The notes: a model not told the origin generated them from the letters alone. A DNA stretch of 64,000 bases from Cohnella sp. CFH 77786 (GCF_019400745.1 NZ_WJIB01000003.1:1-64000), one strand, 5' to 3'. Positions 16,206-24,556 are shown, counted from the first letter of the stretch. Made by a program: numbers and translations.

Positions 16206-16775
16206 GTGAAAAAACTGCTTGTCTCTTTGTTCGTTTTCCTCATTCTCATTACGGCTGCGGGGGCCTACGGCCTCTATTACATCCGCCCTGACCCGATGTT
16301 GTCGCTGGATTACGAGTCCGTGCCGCTCAAGGATAAAGCATTGGATATGGTAAAGCGGAGGTCGCTCGTCCTGGTGCTCTCCGAGGATGACGTGAACAAC
16401 GTGCTGAAACGGTCGCTGGCCGACAATCCCCGGAGATACCCGGATGTCGAGGTGCGCGGCGCGAGGTTTGCCCTATCGGGCGACCGCCTCGTCTCCGACC
16501 TCAGCTTGATGTGGAAAGACCGCATCCCGACAAGCATGCAGGTCACCTACCGGCTGGGTTGGCAAGCTCCCAACCTGACGGCGACCGTGGAGTCGGTCAA
16601 GATCAAGGATATCCGACTGCCGGAAGACACGGTCGACAACCTGACGCTGCCGCTTGGAGAGGAGCTTCCCAAGCCGCTGAAAATCAAGAAAGTTACCTTC
16701 GGAGACGGAGAAATCCGATTCGAATTCCGGAAGCCGAGCTTGTCCGACTTGAAGGAACTGGCCGGATCGTTCTGA
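16206..16775 (+). CDS. Membrane-anchored protein of unknown function (YpmS/DUF2140-like layout)
   Basis: 189 aa. Start GTG at 16206 follows TTGGAGGG; the frame is open upstream but lacks another ribosome binding site. The N-terminus is a membrane anchor or signal (KKLLVSLFVFLILITAAGAYGLYY without an obvious cleavage site). The rest is a beta-rich extracytoplasmic domain with VLSEDDVNNVLKRSL and paired strands resembling lipid-binding YpmS-like proteins. This likeness is by layout only. It is divergent from the T-box/ilvA unit and ends at a weak terminator. Confidence 0.65.
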   Translation: MKKLLVSLFVFLILITAAGAYGLYYIRPDPMLSLDYESVPLKDKALDMVKRRSLVLVLSEDDVNNVLKRSLADNPRRYPDVEVRGARFALSGDRLVSDLSLMWKDRIPTSMQVTYRLGWQAPNLTATVESVKIKDIRLPEDTVDNLTLPLGEELPKPLKIKKVTFGDGEIRFEFRKPSLSDLKELAGSF

Positions 16776-16827
16776 ATCGTTCGTCCCCCTGACTGCTGAG
16801 TGAGCAGAATAAGAGTGCCGTTTAAAG

Positions 16828-16856
16828 CGCCGTTCCTTGACTGGTCGGCGTTTTTT
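16828..16856 (+). terminator. Short-stem terminator
   Basis: CGCCG / CGGCG stem with a 13-base loop followed by TTTTTT, 52 bases after the preceding stop. Confidence 0.6.
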
Positions 16857-16965
16857 CTGTCCTATTTTGCCGGTATCAGCATACGGAGCGCGTCCCGGAG
16901 AATAAATTGAGCATGGATGGGGCGGCGCGAACGGGCGGGAATCGGGCCGTCCGAGGGGGATCGCC

Positions 16966-17970
16966 ATGACGGTTGGACGGAAGGATTTGACCGTATGGGA
17001 AGGAGACGGCGCCCGCCTAGTCGATTTGGGCGGAGAGGTGGCCTGTCTAGGGTTCCGCTCCTCCGGCGGGACCGTCGGCCCCGGCATCGCGGAAGCGATC
17101 CGCCTGACCGCGGAAGAGGTGGAGCGGAATTGGCGGGGTCTCGTATTGGCCGGAGAGGGCCGGGACTTCAGCGCCGGAACGAACCTCATGCTGGTGCTGA
17201 TGGAAGCGGAGAACGGCGATTGGGACGAGGTTGACTGCCTGGTGCGCGAGATTCAAGATGCGGCCGTAGCGTTGAGGCGGCTCCGGCGGCCGGTCGTGGC
17301 CGTCCTCCATGGCTTGGCCGTCGGAGCGGGGGCGGAATTATGCTTGGCGGCGGACCGCGTTCTTTTCGATCCCGATACCCGCTTCGGCGTGACCGGGACG
17401 GAAGCGGGTCTCATACCCGCCGCGGGAGGCTGTTTGGCGGCTGCGTCGCTGGCGGCCTCGCGTGCCCGAGAGGCCGGATTGCCGGATTCTTCGATTCCGC
17501 TGGCGGCGCTGTTCGAATCGATGGCGGAAGCGGACGTCTCCCGGGATGGCGGAAGCGCCGTTCAGCTTCGCTTCGCTCGGCCAGGCGACCGAGTGCTGGA
17601 ACGGGGACGCCGTCGGCTGGAAGAAGCCAAGAGGACGGTTCTCGAATTGTCGCGCTCCGGCGTTCGGCGCGCTGCGGACACTGGGCTGGTTCCGGCCGCC
17701 GGCCGGGATGCGGCGGCCGGTCTGAAGCTCGGCGCGCTCGCGAAGCGGCGGGCAGGACATTGGAACGATCACGACGCGAAGGTTGCGATCAAGCTGGCCG
17801 ATGTTTTGACCGGCGGCGACGTTTGCGCCGGGACCGCGGTCAGCGAGGAATATATGCTGGATCTGGAGAGGGAAGCGTTTCTCAGTCTATGCGGCGAGCC
17901 TCAGACGCGGGCGCGAATCCGCGGGCGGTTGGAGGCCGGCAACCCTTTGAGGCAGGAAACGGGGAGGTGA
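16966..17970 (+). CDS. FadN-like enoyl-CoA hydratase half lacking the dehydrogenase domain
   Basis: 334 aa. It aligns by eye with the C-terminal part of the B. subtilis-type FadN (3-hydroxyacyl-CoA dehydrogenase/enoyl-CoA hydratase). The crotonase oxyanion-hole region reads GRDFSAGTNLML and VVAVLHGLAVGAGAELCLAADRV, and the tail AIKLADVLTGGDVCAGTAVSEEYMLDLERE is FadN-specific. The usual N-terminal NAD-binding 3-hydroxyacyl-CoA dehydrogenase domain (about 380 residues, with a GxGxxG) is absent, and the upstream 110 bases do not encode it. Start ATG at 16966 follows GAGGGGGA. It is the first gene of a fadN-fadA-fadE order, six bases before fadA. Hydration of 2-enoyl-CoA is plausible; the dehydrogenase must come from elsewhere. 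Confidence 0.8.
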   Translation: MTVGRKDLTVWEGDGARLVDLGGEVACLGFRSSGGTVGPGIAEAIRLTAEEVERNWRGLVLAGEGRDFSAGTNLMLVLMEAENGDWDEVDCLVREIQDAAVALRRLRRPVVAVLHGLAVGAGAELCLAADRVLFDPDTRFGVTGTEAGLIPAAGGCLAAASLAASRAREAGLPDSSIPLAALFESMAEADVSRDGGSAVQLRFARPGDRVLERGRRRLEEAKRTVLELSRSGVRRAADTGLVPAAGRDAAAGLKLGALAKRRAGHWNDHDAKVAIKLADVLTGGDVCAGTAVSEEYMLDLEREAFLSLCGEPQTRARIRGRLEAGNPLRQETGR

Positions 17971-17976
17971 CGGGCG

Positions 17977-19188
17977 ATGCGCGAAGCCGTGATCGTCTCG
18001 GCGGTACGTACGCCTGTCGGTCGGGCAGGAAACGGGATGTTCCGCGAATTGCGCGCGGAAGATCTCGGTTCCGCGGTGCTCAAGGAAACCATCCGGCGGT
18101 TGCCCGGATGGCAGTCGGACGGCCCGGACGACTGCGTCCTGGGCATTGCTGCGGCGGCCGGGGACGAGGGGCGGAATCTCGCGCGAATGTGCGCGTTGCT
18201 GGCCGGGTTTCCGGTTACCGTACCGGCCATGACCGTGAACCGTTCCTGCGCGTCCGGTCTCCAGGCCGTCGCGCTGGGGGCCGCGGCCGTGGCGGCCGGA
18301 GCCGCGGAGACGTTGATCGCGGGCGGCGTGGAAAGCATGAGCCGCCGGCTGGACCCCGTCTTCGCGAATCCGCCGCATCCGGAGCTGCTGGACCGGATGG
18401 CATCCGCTTACATAAGCCCGGGCCATACCGCCGAGCTCGCGGCCCGAAGGTACGGCGTTTCCCGCGAAGCCCAGGACCGATACGCCTCGGAGAGCCGGCG
18501 CAAAGCGGCAGAAGCCGCAGCCAGTGGCCGGTTCCGCGCGGAGATCGTGCCGTTGAACGCAGTCTGCACGAGGACGGACGGAGAAGGCCGTCCTTCCGTC
18601 TACTGGTCCGCCGCCGAGGAGGACGAATGTCCAGGCCGCGGCCCTGATCCGGATCTACTCGCCGGATTGGCCCCCGCTTACGCGGTGCACGGCACGGTTA
18701 CCGAAGGCAACTCCGCTCCGCCCGGGGACGGGGCCGCGGCCCTGCTGCTGACGACCCGGGAGCGGGCCGCGCGTATGGGCGTCCGGCCTCTCGCGGCCGT
18801 CCGCGGCTATGCGGTGTCCGCGCTGCCGCCGGAAATGACGGGGCTCGGGCCCGTATACGCGGTGCCGAATGCGCTCAAGCATGCCGGTCTGCAGACCCGC
18901 GATATCTCGCTATGGGAGCTCCACGAAGCTTCTGCGGCCGAGACCGTGCCGCTCATCGACCGCCTTGAAATCGATCCTTCCTTGGTCAACGTGAACGGAG
19001 GCAGCATCGCTCTGGGCCACCCTGTGGGATGTACGGGGGCCAGGCTTACGGTTTCCTTGGTCCACGAACTTTCCCGCAGGGGCGGCGGTTTGGGCGTCGC
19101 CGCGGTCGGCGCGAGGGGCGGCATGGGGGCGGCTTGCGTTTTCGAGGTTTATGGAACGAACGGAGGAGGCGATTTCCGTGGCGGCTGA
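17977..19188 (+). CDS. fadA: Acetyl-CoA acyltransferase (thiolase) with altered active site
   Basis: 403 aa thiolase-fold protein of the FadA type, expected to cleave 3-oxoacyl-CoA in beta-oxidation. The acylated cysteine is present (VNRSCASGLQA, C91) and so is the catalytic histidine of GHPVGCTGA (H348). Two normally conserved residues are changed. The NEAF motif reads HEAS, with H316 in place of Asn. The CxG motif near the C-terminus reads GAR, with G378 in place of the second catalytic Cys. Flanking sequence (GGMGAACVFE) aligns without gaps, so these are substitutions. Start ATG follows GGGGAGGTGA overlapping the previous stop. The 3' end overlaps the acyl-CoA dehydrogenase start by 11 bases. 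Confidence 0.85.
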   Translation: MREAVIVSAVRTPVGRAGNGMFRELRAEDLGSAVLKETIRRLPGWQSDGPDDCVLGIAAAAGDEGRNLARMCALLAGFPVTVPAMTVNRSCASGLQAVALGAAAVAAGAAETLIAGGVESMSRRLDPVFANPPHPELLDRMASAYISPGHTAELAARRYGVSREAQDRYASESRRKAAEAAASGRFRAEIVPLNAVCTRTDGEGRPSVYWSAAEEDECPGRGPDPDLLAGLAPAYAVHGTVTEGNSAPPGDGAAALLLTTRERAARMGVRPLAAVRGYAVSALPPEMTGLGPVYAVPNALKHAGLQTRDISLWELHEASAAETVPLIDRLEIDPSLVNVNGGSIALGHPVGCTGARLTVSLVHELSRRGGGLGVAAVGARGGMGAACVFEVYGTNGGGDFRGG

Positions 19189-20944
19189 CGTATACGGCGG
19201 CAGTTTCATGATCCGCGAGGCCGCTTGGGAGGATACGGCCGCACCGGAGGATTTTGCGGAAGAGCAGCTGAAGCTGGCCCGCATGGTTCGGAATTTCCGG
19301 ATGGAGGAAGTGATGCCTTCGTACGACCGGTTGGACCGCCCGGATTACGGGCTCGTTCTCGGCCTGTTGCGGAAAATGGGCGATTTGGGGCTGCTGGCGG
19401 CGGAAGTGTCCGAGAAGGATGGGGGACTGGGACTCGGCCAGACGACGGGCGCGTTGATCGCAGAAACGCTGGCCCCGTCCGCCTCCTTCGCGTTGTCCGC
19501 GCTCGCCCATACCGGAATCGGCATGCTGCCGGTCGCCTATTTCGGAACGCCGGCCCAGAAAGCCGCCTGGCTCCCCGAATTGATGGCGGGGCGCCGCGCC
19601 GCCGCGTACTGCTTGACCGAGCCGGAAGCGGGTTCGGACGCCCTGGGCGTGAAAACGGCGGCAGTCCGGTCGGCTGATGGGGCAGGCTACTTGCTGAACG
19701 GGACCAAACAATACATCTCCAACGCGGGATTCGCGGATTTGTTCGTCGTATACGCGAAGGTGGACGGCCTTTCCTTCAGCGCGTTCGTGCTGGACCGGGA
19801 CACCCCGGGGTTTACCGTCGGTACGGAGGAGCGAATGATGGGCCTTCGCGGGATGTCCACCTGTTCCCTGAAGCTGGAGAACGCCGAAGTGCCGTCGGAC
19901 CGGCTGCTCGGCCCGCCGGGCCAAGGAAGCCGCATCGCCTTCGGTATCTTGAACGTCGGCCGGTTCAAGCTTGCAGCCGCCTGCGTCGGCATGATGAAGG
20001 AAGCGACGAGGCTGGCTGCGGCCCACGCCTCGGCCAGGAAGCAGTTCGGCAAGCCGATCGCTTCTTTTCCGCTCATCTCGGCCAAATTGGCGGAGATGAA
20101 CACGCTCGCTTACGTCGCGGAAAGCATGGTCTACCGGACCGCTGGAGATCTGGAAGGCGCTCTCGAGAGAATCGGCGGAGATGAAGGAAGCAGTCCGGCA
20201 GAGGCGCTCGCGGAGTTCGCCATCGAATGCTCGATTAATAAAGTGTTCGCTTCCGAGGCGCTGGACGTTATCGTGGACCATGGGGTGCAAATCCATGGGG
20301 GAAGCGGCTACGCAGAAGGTTCCCCGATCGAGCGGATGTACCGGGATTCGCGCGTCAACCGCATTTTCGAGGGCACGAACGAAATCAACCGGCTGCGCAT
20401 TCCGACGATGCTGCTGAGGCGCGCGCTGAAGGGGGAGATCCCTCTGCTGGCCCGGGCGGAGGAGGCGCAGGAGGAGCTGCTGAAGCCGCTGCCCCCGAAC
20501 CGGACTTCTTCCGATCCGCTGGCTAGGGAAGCGGGAATCGCTGCCGCGCTGAAGAAGGTGTTTCTGCTCGCAGGCGGCCACGCGCTGCAGAAGTACGGGC
20601 TGCGGCTCGAGAGGGAGCAAGAGTTGGTTGCGGTGTTGGCCGATCTCATGATCGATGCGTACGCATTGGAAAGCGCGGTGCTCAGGTCCCGGAAAATCAG
20701 AGGGAGGATCGGGGCGGCAGCCTCGTCGCAAGCGGAGAGGATGACCGCGCTGTATGCGGAGGACGCGCTGGAGCGTGCGGGCCGTCGCACTCGCATGCTG
20801 CTCGCCGCGATCGACCGGGGGGAGAGTCTTCGCATGCAGCTGGCCATACTGAAGCGGCTGCTCCGCTTCGAGCCGGCGGACTCGGTCGGTTTGCGGCGTT
20901 CTGTGGCGGCGGCCGTCGTCGCGGCTGGAGGATATGCATTGTAG
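19178..20944 (+). CDS. fadE: Acyl-CoA dehydrogenase
   Basis: 588 aa, the long FadE form. The N-terminal YGGSFMIRE ... PEDFAEEQLKLARM matches this subfamily, followed by the FAD-binding AYCLTEPEAGSDA and the middle beta domain. The catalytic glutamate lies in NRIFEGTNEINRLRI. It oxidises acyl-CoA to enoyl-CoA and passes electrons to an electron-transfer flavoprotein; the fixABCX operon 27 kb downstream is a candidate acceptor (inference). Start GTG at 19178 has GGAGGAGG about eight bases upstream; the ATG at 19151 has no ribosome binding site and would add nine residues. Confidence 0.9.
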   Translation: MAADVYGGSFMIREAAWEDTAAPEDFAEEQLKLARMVRNFRMEEVMPSYDRLDRPDYGLVLGLLRKMGDLGLLAAEVSEKDGGLGLGQTTGALIAETLAPSASFALSALAHTGIGMLPVAYFGTPAQKAAWLPELMAGRRAAAYCLTEPEAGSDALGVKTAAVRSADGAGYLLNGTKQYISNAGFADLFVVYAKVDGLSFSAFVLDRDTPGFTVGTEERMMGLRGMSTCSLKLENAEVPSDRLLGPPGQGSRIAFGILNVGRFKLAAACVGMMKEATRLAAAHASARKQFGKPIASFPLISAKLAEMNTLAYVAESMVYRTAGDLEGALERIGGDEGSSPAEALAEFAIECSINKVFASEALDVIVDHGVQIHGGSGYAEGSPIERMYRDSRVNRIFEGTNEINRLRIPTMLLRRALKGEIPLLARAEEAQEELLKPLPPNRTSSDPLAREAGIAAALKKVFLLAGGHALQKYGLRLEREQELVAVLADLMIDAYALESAVLRSRKIRGRIGAAASSQAERMTALYAEDALERAGRRTRMLLAAIDRGESLRMQLAILKRLLRFEPADSVGLRRSVAAAVVAAGGYAL

Positions 20945-20985
20945 CTTCTGTCACGAAACCCCCCACCAGAAAATGGAACGCGACG

Positions 20986-21014
20986 TTGATGCCCACCCAT
21001 AAATTCGCTATACT
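20986..21014 (+). promoter_or_regulatory. Sigma-A promoter of the FHA gene
   Basis: TTGATG, a 17-base spacer and TATACT. The predicted transcription start (about 21020) makes a translation start at 21024 unlikely and supports one further downstream. Confidence 0.65.
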
Positions 21015-21116
21015 AAATGAAAGGTGAAAACGAGCCGCCTTCCTTTTTTATCGGAATCGGTAAGCGTTTACAAATTGAAAAATGTCGAGGGAAGAGCGGA
21101 AGGTTGGGGTGAAGAG

Positions 21117-21887
21117 TTGCCTTTACGCATAAACATAATGGTGCGGGGAAGGGGGATCCGCGAGCCGCGGGCGTCCCGGCGCCGCTTATTCCGCCCGACT
21201 CCCGCCCGATCGGCGTCCGGGTTCGCCGCCGCGCTCCTTCCGGAGCCGGACCGCGCGGCCGCAGTCGCGAAACCGCTTGCCGCGCACACGGCTGTCGGAA
21301 CGTTGCCGCTGCTCGCCGCTCTCGGAGTCGGAATCGTCATCGCCGTTGCCGCCGTGATCGCCTTTCTGCAAATGACCGCCAAAGGGCGGGATCCGCGAGG
21401 GACTGCGGAATGGGACGAACCGGAGGCAGAGGAATACGCCGGCCGTTATGAGGCTGCGGACCGCCAAGCGGAAACGGAAGCGAGTCCGAAGGACGGCGAA
21501 AGTCAGCGGAAAATGAACGAGCATACGATTCCCCTCTCCCGGACTCCGGCCGAGCCGGCTGCGGAGAACGAGCCGAGGCTGTGCGGGATAGGGGGAGCGT
21601 TTGCCGGCGCGAATTTCCGAATGACCGCAAGCGGCCTGTCGATCGGGAGGGATCCCGCATTATGCCATGTCGTGTTCCCGGTAGATGTCGGCGAAGTCAG
21701 CAGAAGGCATTGCACGCTTCGGTATCAGGAGGAAGATCAGCTTTTCCTGTTGGAAGACCACGGCTCTTCGAACGGCACGTTCCTGCCGGACGGGGAGAGG
21801 CTGCAGCCGGGCAAACGCTATCCGCTGCGGTCCGGCCAACGTTTTGCCCTCTCCGGCGACACCCATTGGTTTGAGGTTCGGGCTTGA
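21117..21887 (+). CDS. FHA-domain membrane protein
   Basis: About 256 aa with the chosen start. A basic N-terminus precedes one transmembrane helix (LPLLAALGVGIVIAVAAVIAFL), then an acidic linker and a C-terminal FHA domain. The FHA signatures are SIGRDPALCHVVFP, VSRRHCTLRY and EDHGSSNGTFL, where Arg, Ser-Arg-x-His and Ser-Asn-Gly bind phosphothreonine. It probably recruits phosphorylated partners to the membrane, for example targets of a Ser/Thr kinase; none is in the window. The start is uncertain: TTG at 21117 follows GGGGTG, while the GTG at 21024 would be almost leaderless. Confidence 0.75.
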   Translation: MPLRINIMVRGRGIREPRASRRRLFRPTPARSASGFAAALLPEPDRAAAVAKPLAAHTAVGTLPLLAALGVGIVIAVAAVIAFLQMTAKGRDPRGTAEWDEPEAEEYAGRYEAADRQAETEASPKDGESQRKMNEHTIPLSRTPAEPAAENEPRLCGIGGAFAGANFRMTASGLSIGRDPALCHVVFPVDVGEVSRRHCTLRYQEEDQLFLLEDHGSSNGTFLPDGERLQPGKRYPLRSGQRFALSGDTHWFEVRA

Positions 21888-21914
21888 CTTTTACTTTCAA
21901 CCCTGTCCGATAAC

Positions 21915-21923
21915 TGGTATAAT
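21915..21923 (+). promoter_or_regulatory. Extended -10 promoter (TGGTATAAT)
   Basis: Perfect TATAAT with an upstream TG, beginning 28 bases after the FHA stop and giving a leader of about 150 bases before the small gene at 22082. Confidence 0.6.
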
Positions 21924-22081
21924 GGGAAAGAGCAGGCACGATGATGTTCTGCCGAGAGTGGCGGAGAAATCGAAACTTGCATGGCGAACCGCGGTTGTCG
22001 GGTTCTCTGGGAACCGCCTCAGCTCCGGCGTAGCTGTTGCCGGGGGCCGGTGCGGAATCCATTCCACTGGGAGGGAATTGC

Positions 22082-22270
22082 ATGGCCAAACGCAGCCACA
22101 ACGAAGTTCAAGAAAGTTTGCGAGAACTGACGAGAATTTTCCGCCCGAAGGATCCCCGCAAGTTCGTCAAAGATTACATCCGCAAATACCGAATTACCGG
22201 TGGTTACGAAGACGAGCTCACGATGCTCGTGGAACGCGAAATGGTGAAATTGAATTCCCCGGCTTCCTGA
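22082..22270 (+). CDS. Conserved 62-residue basic protein, unknown function
   Basis: Start ATG at 22082 follows GGGAGGGAATTGC. The product is soluble, charged and predicted helical (EVQESLRELTRIFRPKDPRKF, then ITGGYEDELTMLVEREMVKL). It has its own promoter, a leader of about 150 bases and a strong terminator, so it is a free-standing gene. The length and charge pattern would suit a small regulator or structural factor, but no family is recognised. Confidence 0.7.
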   Translation: MAKRSHNEVQESLRELTRIFRPKDPRKFVKDYIRKYRITGGYEDELTMLVEREMVKLNSPAS

Positions 22271-22280
22271 CCGGAGGATC

Positions 22281-22331
22281 AAGCCGACAGACTTGAAGGG
22301 CCTTAGCCCGGCAGTCTGCCGGCTTTTTTTT
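22281..22331 (+). terminator. Strong terminator after the 62-aa gene
   Basis: Stem AAGCCGACAGACT / AGTCTGCCGGCTT with one mismatch, followed by an unbroken T tract. Confidence 0.85.
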
Positions 22332-22351
22332 GATAAGATACTGTGCATCGT

Positions 22352-22449
22352 CAATCCGCTGAAATCGCGTCTCTCCGCCACGATTTCGTCCGTTGCACGG
22401 ACAATCCGCTGAAATAGCGCCACTCCGACATGATTTCGCCCGTTGCAGC
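22352..22449. repeat. Tandem duplication of a 50-bp unit
   Basis: CAATCCGCTGAAAT starts at 22352 and 22402. The two copies agree at most positions and both run through CGATTTCG or TGATTTCG to CCGTTGCA. No coding potential. Confidence 0.8.
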
Positions 22450-22491
22450 TGCAGAAGAGGTTCCCTAGCAAATATCTAATCTGGAACATCC

Positions 22492-22505
22492 TTCCCTATA
22501 GGGAA
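22492..22505. promoter_or_regulatory. 14-bp perfect palindrome, candidate operator
   Basis: TTCCCTATAGGGAA is its own reverse complement. It lies about 60 bases before the permease start, with a degenerate half-site GTTCCCTAG at 22460. The regulator is unknown. Confidence 0.4.
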
Positions 22506-22565
22506 AGACCCCCCCGTGGATTTTCGCGTCCCGATGGTAGATAATGAGGTTCAGAGAAACTATCG

Positions 22566-23510
22566 ATGCGGGAATGGGTGGAACGCTTGAAGACATTGTT
22601 GCAGTTGAATACCATCTTTCTCAGCATGGTCATGGAGGCCATCCCGTTCGTCCTGATCGGCGTGCTCATCTCCGGACTCATCCAAATCTTCTTGACGGAG
22701 CGGTGGATCGCGCGAGTCATGCCTCGGAACCGGTTCCTCTCTTCCTTGTTCGGGTGCGGCGTCGGGGTGCTGTTCCCCTCATGCGAATGCGGCATCGTTC
22801 CGATCACGGGGCGCCTGCTGAATAAAGGGGTGCCCTTGAACGCGGGGATCGCCTTCATGCTGACGGGTCCAGTCATCAATCCGATCGTGCTGTTCTCCAC
22901 CTACATCGCCTTCGGCAATGATTGGAAGATGGTCGGGATCCGCGCGGGAATGGCGATTGCGGTCGCGTTTCTCGTTTCGATCGTGATTTCCTTCCTGTAT
23001 CCGCAGCTGCCTTTCCGGTCCGGGGAGCACGTGCAGCAAGCGGCCGCAGCATCGGAGCTTAAGACGCTGCCGACGGCGGAGCCTCGGCCCCGCAAGCCGC
23101 TCATGCGGCAATTGTACGGCGTGTTGTCCCACTCCATAGAGGAATTTTTTTCGGTCGGCAAATTTTTGGTCCTCGGAGCTTTCATCGCCGCTTGCATGCA
23201 GACCTACATTCCCACGTCGTCGCTTCTTCATCTCGGGGGCAACCCGGTTACGGCTTCACTGGTCATGATCGGATTGGCGTTCGTCCTGTCTCTCTGCTCG
23301 GAAGCGGATGCGTTTATCGCGTCTTCGTTCCGCAGCACGTTCCAGGTCGGGGCGCTGTCCGCTTTCCTCGTGTACGGCCCGATGATCGACATCAAGAACA
23401 CGTTGATGCTGCTCGGAACGTTCAAAGGGAAATTCGTCGCGGTGTTGATCGCCCTCGTGACTTTGCTTACGCTTGTCGGATCCTTGATCGTCGGGAGGTT
23501 GTTCGGATGA
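22566..23510 (+). CDS. Permease of the DUF318/YcgR family
   Basis: 314 aa with about eight membrane segments. The family motif FGCGVGVLFPSCECGIVPITGRLL (Cys-rich, residues about 62-86) and the mirrored FVLSLCSEADAFIASSF in the second half are clear. This superfamily includes ArsP-like and putative metal or metalloid exporters. The partner gene that follows (TIGR03943/YcgQ type) overlaps its stop by four bases (ATGA), the usual two-gene pairing. Substrate unknown, but the His-rich partner suggests a metal cation. A 14-bp palindrome precedes the gene. Confidence 0.85.
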   Translation: MREWVERLKTLLQLNTIFLSMVMEAIPFVLIGVLISGLIQIFLTERWIARVMPRNRFLSSLFGCGVGVLFPSCECGIVPITGRLLNKGVPLNAGIAFMLTGPVINPIVLFSTYIAFGNDWKMVGIRAGMAIAVAFLVSIVISFLYPQLPFRSGEHVQQAAAASELKTLPTAEPRPRKPLMRQLYGVLSHSIEEFFSVGKFLVLGAFIAACMQTYIPTSSLLHLGGNPVTASLVMIGLAFVLSLCSEADAFIASSFRSTFQVGALSAFLVYGPMIDIKNTLMLLGTFKGKFVAVLIALVTLLTLVGSLIVGRLFG

Positions 23511-24556
23511 GCCGATTCATGATCCTGTTCGGATTTACTTTGATGTTCTCTTTCATCCATTTGCAAGGGAATTTGAACAAGTACATCAATATGCGGTACA
23601 GCTATTTGTCGGTGATCGCGATCGTCTTGTTCGCCGTGCTCAGCCTGGTGGAGTTTATCCGGTTCTACCGCGCGGAGAGCGAGGCGGAGAAACGCAAGGC
23701 CGAGGAGGCCGGCCTCGAGGACGGCACGAATGGCCATGATCGGGCGCACGACCGCCTTAGCGGACCTGACCACCACGATCATCACGAGCATCACGAACTT
23801 CACGATCATCACGATCATCACGATCATCTCGATCATCACGATTATCACGATCATCACGAGCATCACAAACACCACAAACACCACGATCACCACGATCACG
23901 GCGACCTTGATTTCGGACATGACCACTCGCATGAAAGCCCCTCCAGGTGGAAGCGGGGACTTAGCTACGCGATCTTGTTCGTTCCGATTTTGACCGGCGT
24001 TTTCCTTCCGGTGGCGACGTTGGACTCGAGCTTCGTCAAAGCCAAAGGCTTCTCGTTTCCCCAGATCGATATTTCCGCGGACAACCCGGGGCAGCACCAA
24101 TTCTTGAGGCCGGACACGAGCGTCTACTACGGCAAAGAAGGCTATGCCGAGGTGAAGAACAAGGACTACGCCGAATTCAAGGATCTGAGCGAAGTTCATC
24201 TGACGGACGATAACTACCTCAAGGGCATGGAGGTCATCTACAACTTCCCGAGCAGCTTCATGGGGCGATCGATTTCGTTCGACGGATTCGCCTACAAAGG
24301 GGAACAGGCGGATAACAACCACTATTTCGTTTTCCGCTTCGGATTCATCCACTGCGCCGCGGACTCGGGGGTGTTCGGCATGTTGGTCGATTTCCCGAAC
24401 GGTACGGTGCTGGCCAACGATCAATGGGTCCACGTGACGGGGACGTTGTCGTCGGAATTGTACCAGCCTTTCAAGCAGACGATCCCGGTGCTTCGGGTGA
24501 CGGAGTGGAAGACGATACCGGCGCCCAAGGACCCTTACGTATATCGGAATTATTGA
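23507..24556 (+). CDS. TIGR03943/YcgQ-family protein with His-rich linker
   Basis: 349 aa. Two N-terminal membrane helices are followed by residues 89-143, in which 29 of 55 residues are His in HH-D/E/K repeats, then a third helix (YAILFVPILTGVFLPVA). The C-terminal extracytoplasmic beta domain has MGRSISFDGFAYKG and FRFGFIHCAADSGVFGM. The family is paired with YcgR-type permeases. The His tract, located in the cytoplasmic or loop region between helices, should bind Zn, Ni or Co. Start ATG at 23507 has GGGAGG upstream and overlaps the permease stop. The His codons are a GATCAT/CACGAT repeat, so copy number may vary. Confidence 0.85.
   Translation: MSRFMILFGFTLMFSFIHLQGNLNKYINMRYSYLSVIAIVLFAVLSLVEFIRFYRAESEAEKRKAEEAGLEDGTNGHDRAHDRLSGPDHHDHHEHHELHDHHDHHDHLDHHDYHDHHEHHKHHKHHDHHDHGDLDFGHDHSHESPSRWKRGLSYAILFVPILTGVFLPVATLDSSFVKAKGFSFPQIDISADNPGQHQFLRPDTSVYYGKEGYAEVKNKDYAEFKDLSEVHLTDDNYLKGMEVIYNFPSSFMGRSISFDGFAYKGEQADNNHYFVFRFGFIHCAADSGVFGMLVDFPNGTVLANDQWVHVTGTLSSELYQPFKQTIPVLRVTEWKTIPAPKDPYVYRNY

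Noticed and set aside
17340-18647. Plus-strand open frame of 435 codons over fadN and fadA
   Set aside because: Arg/Gly-rich frame-shifted shadow of two well-supported genes.
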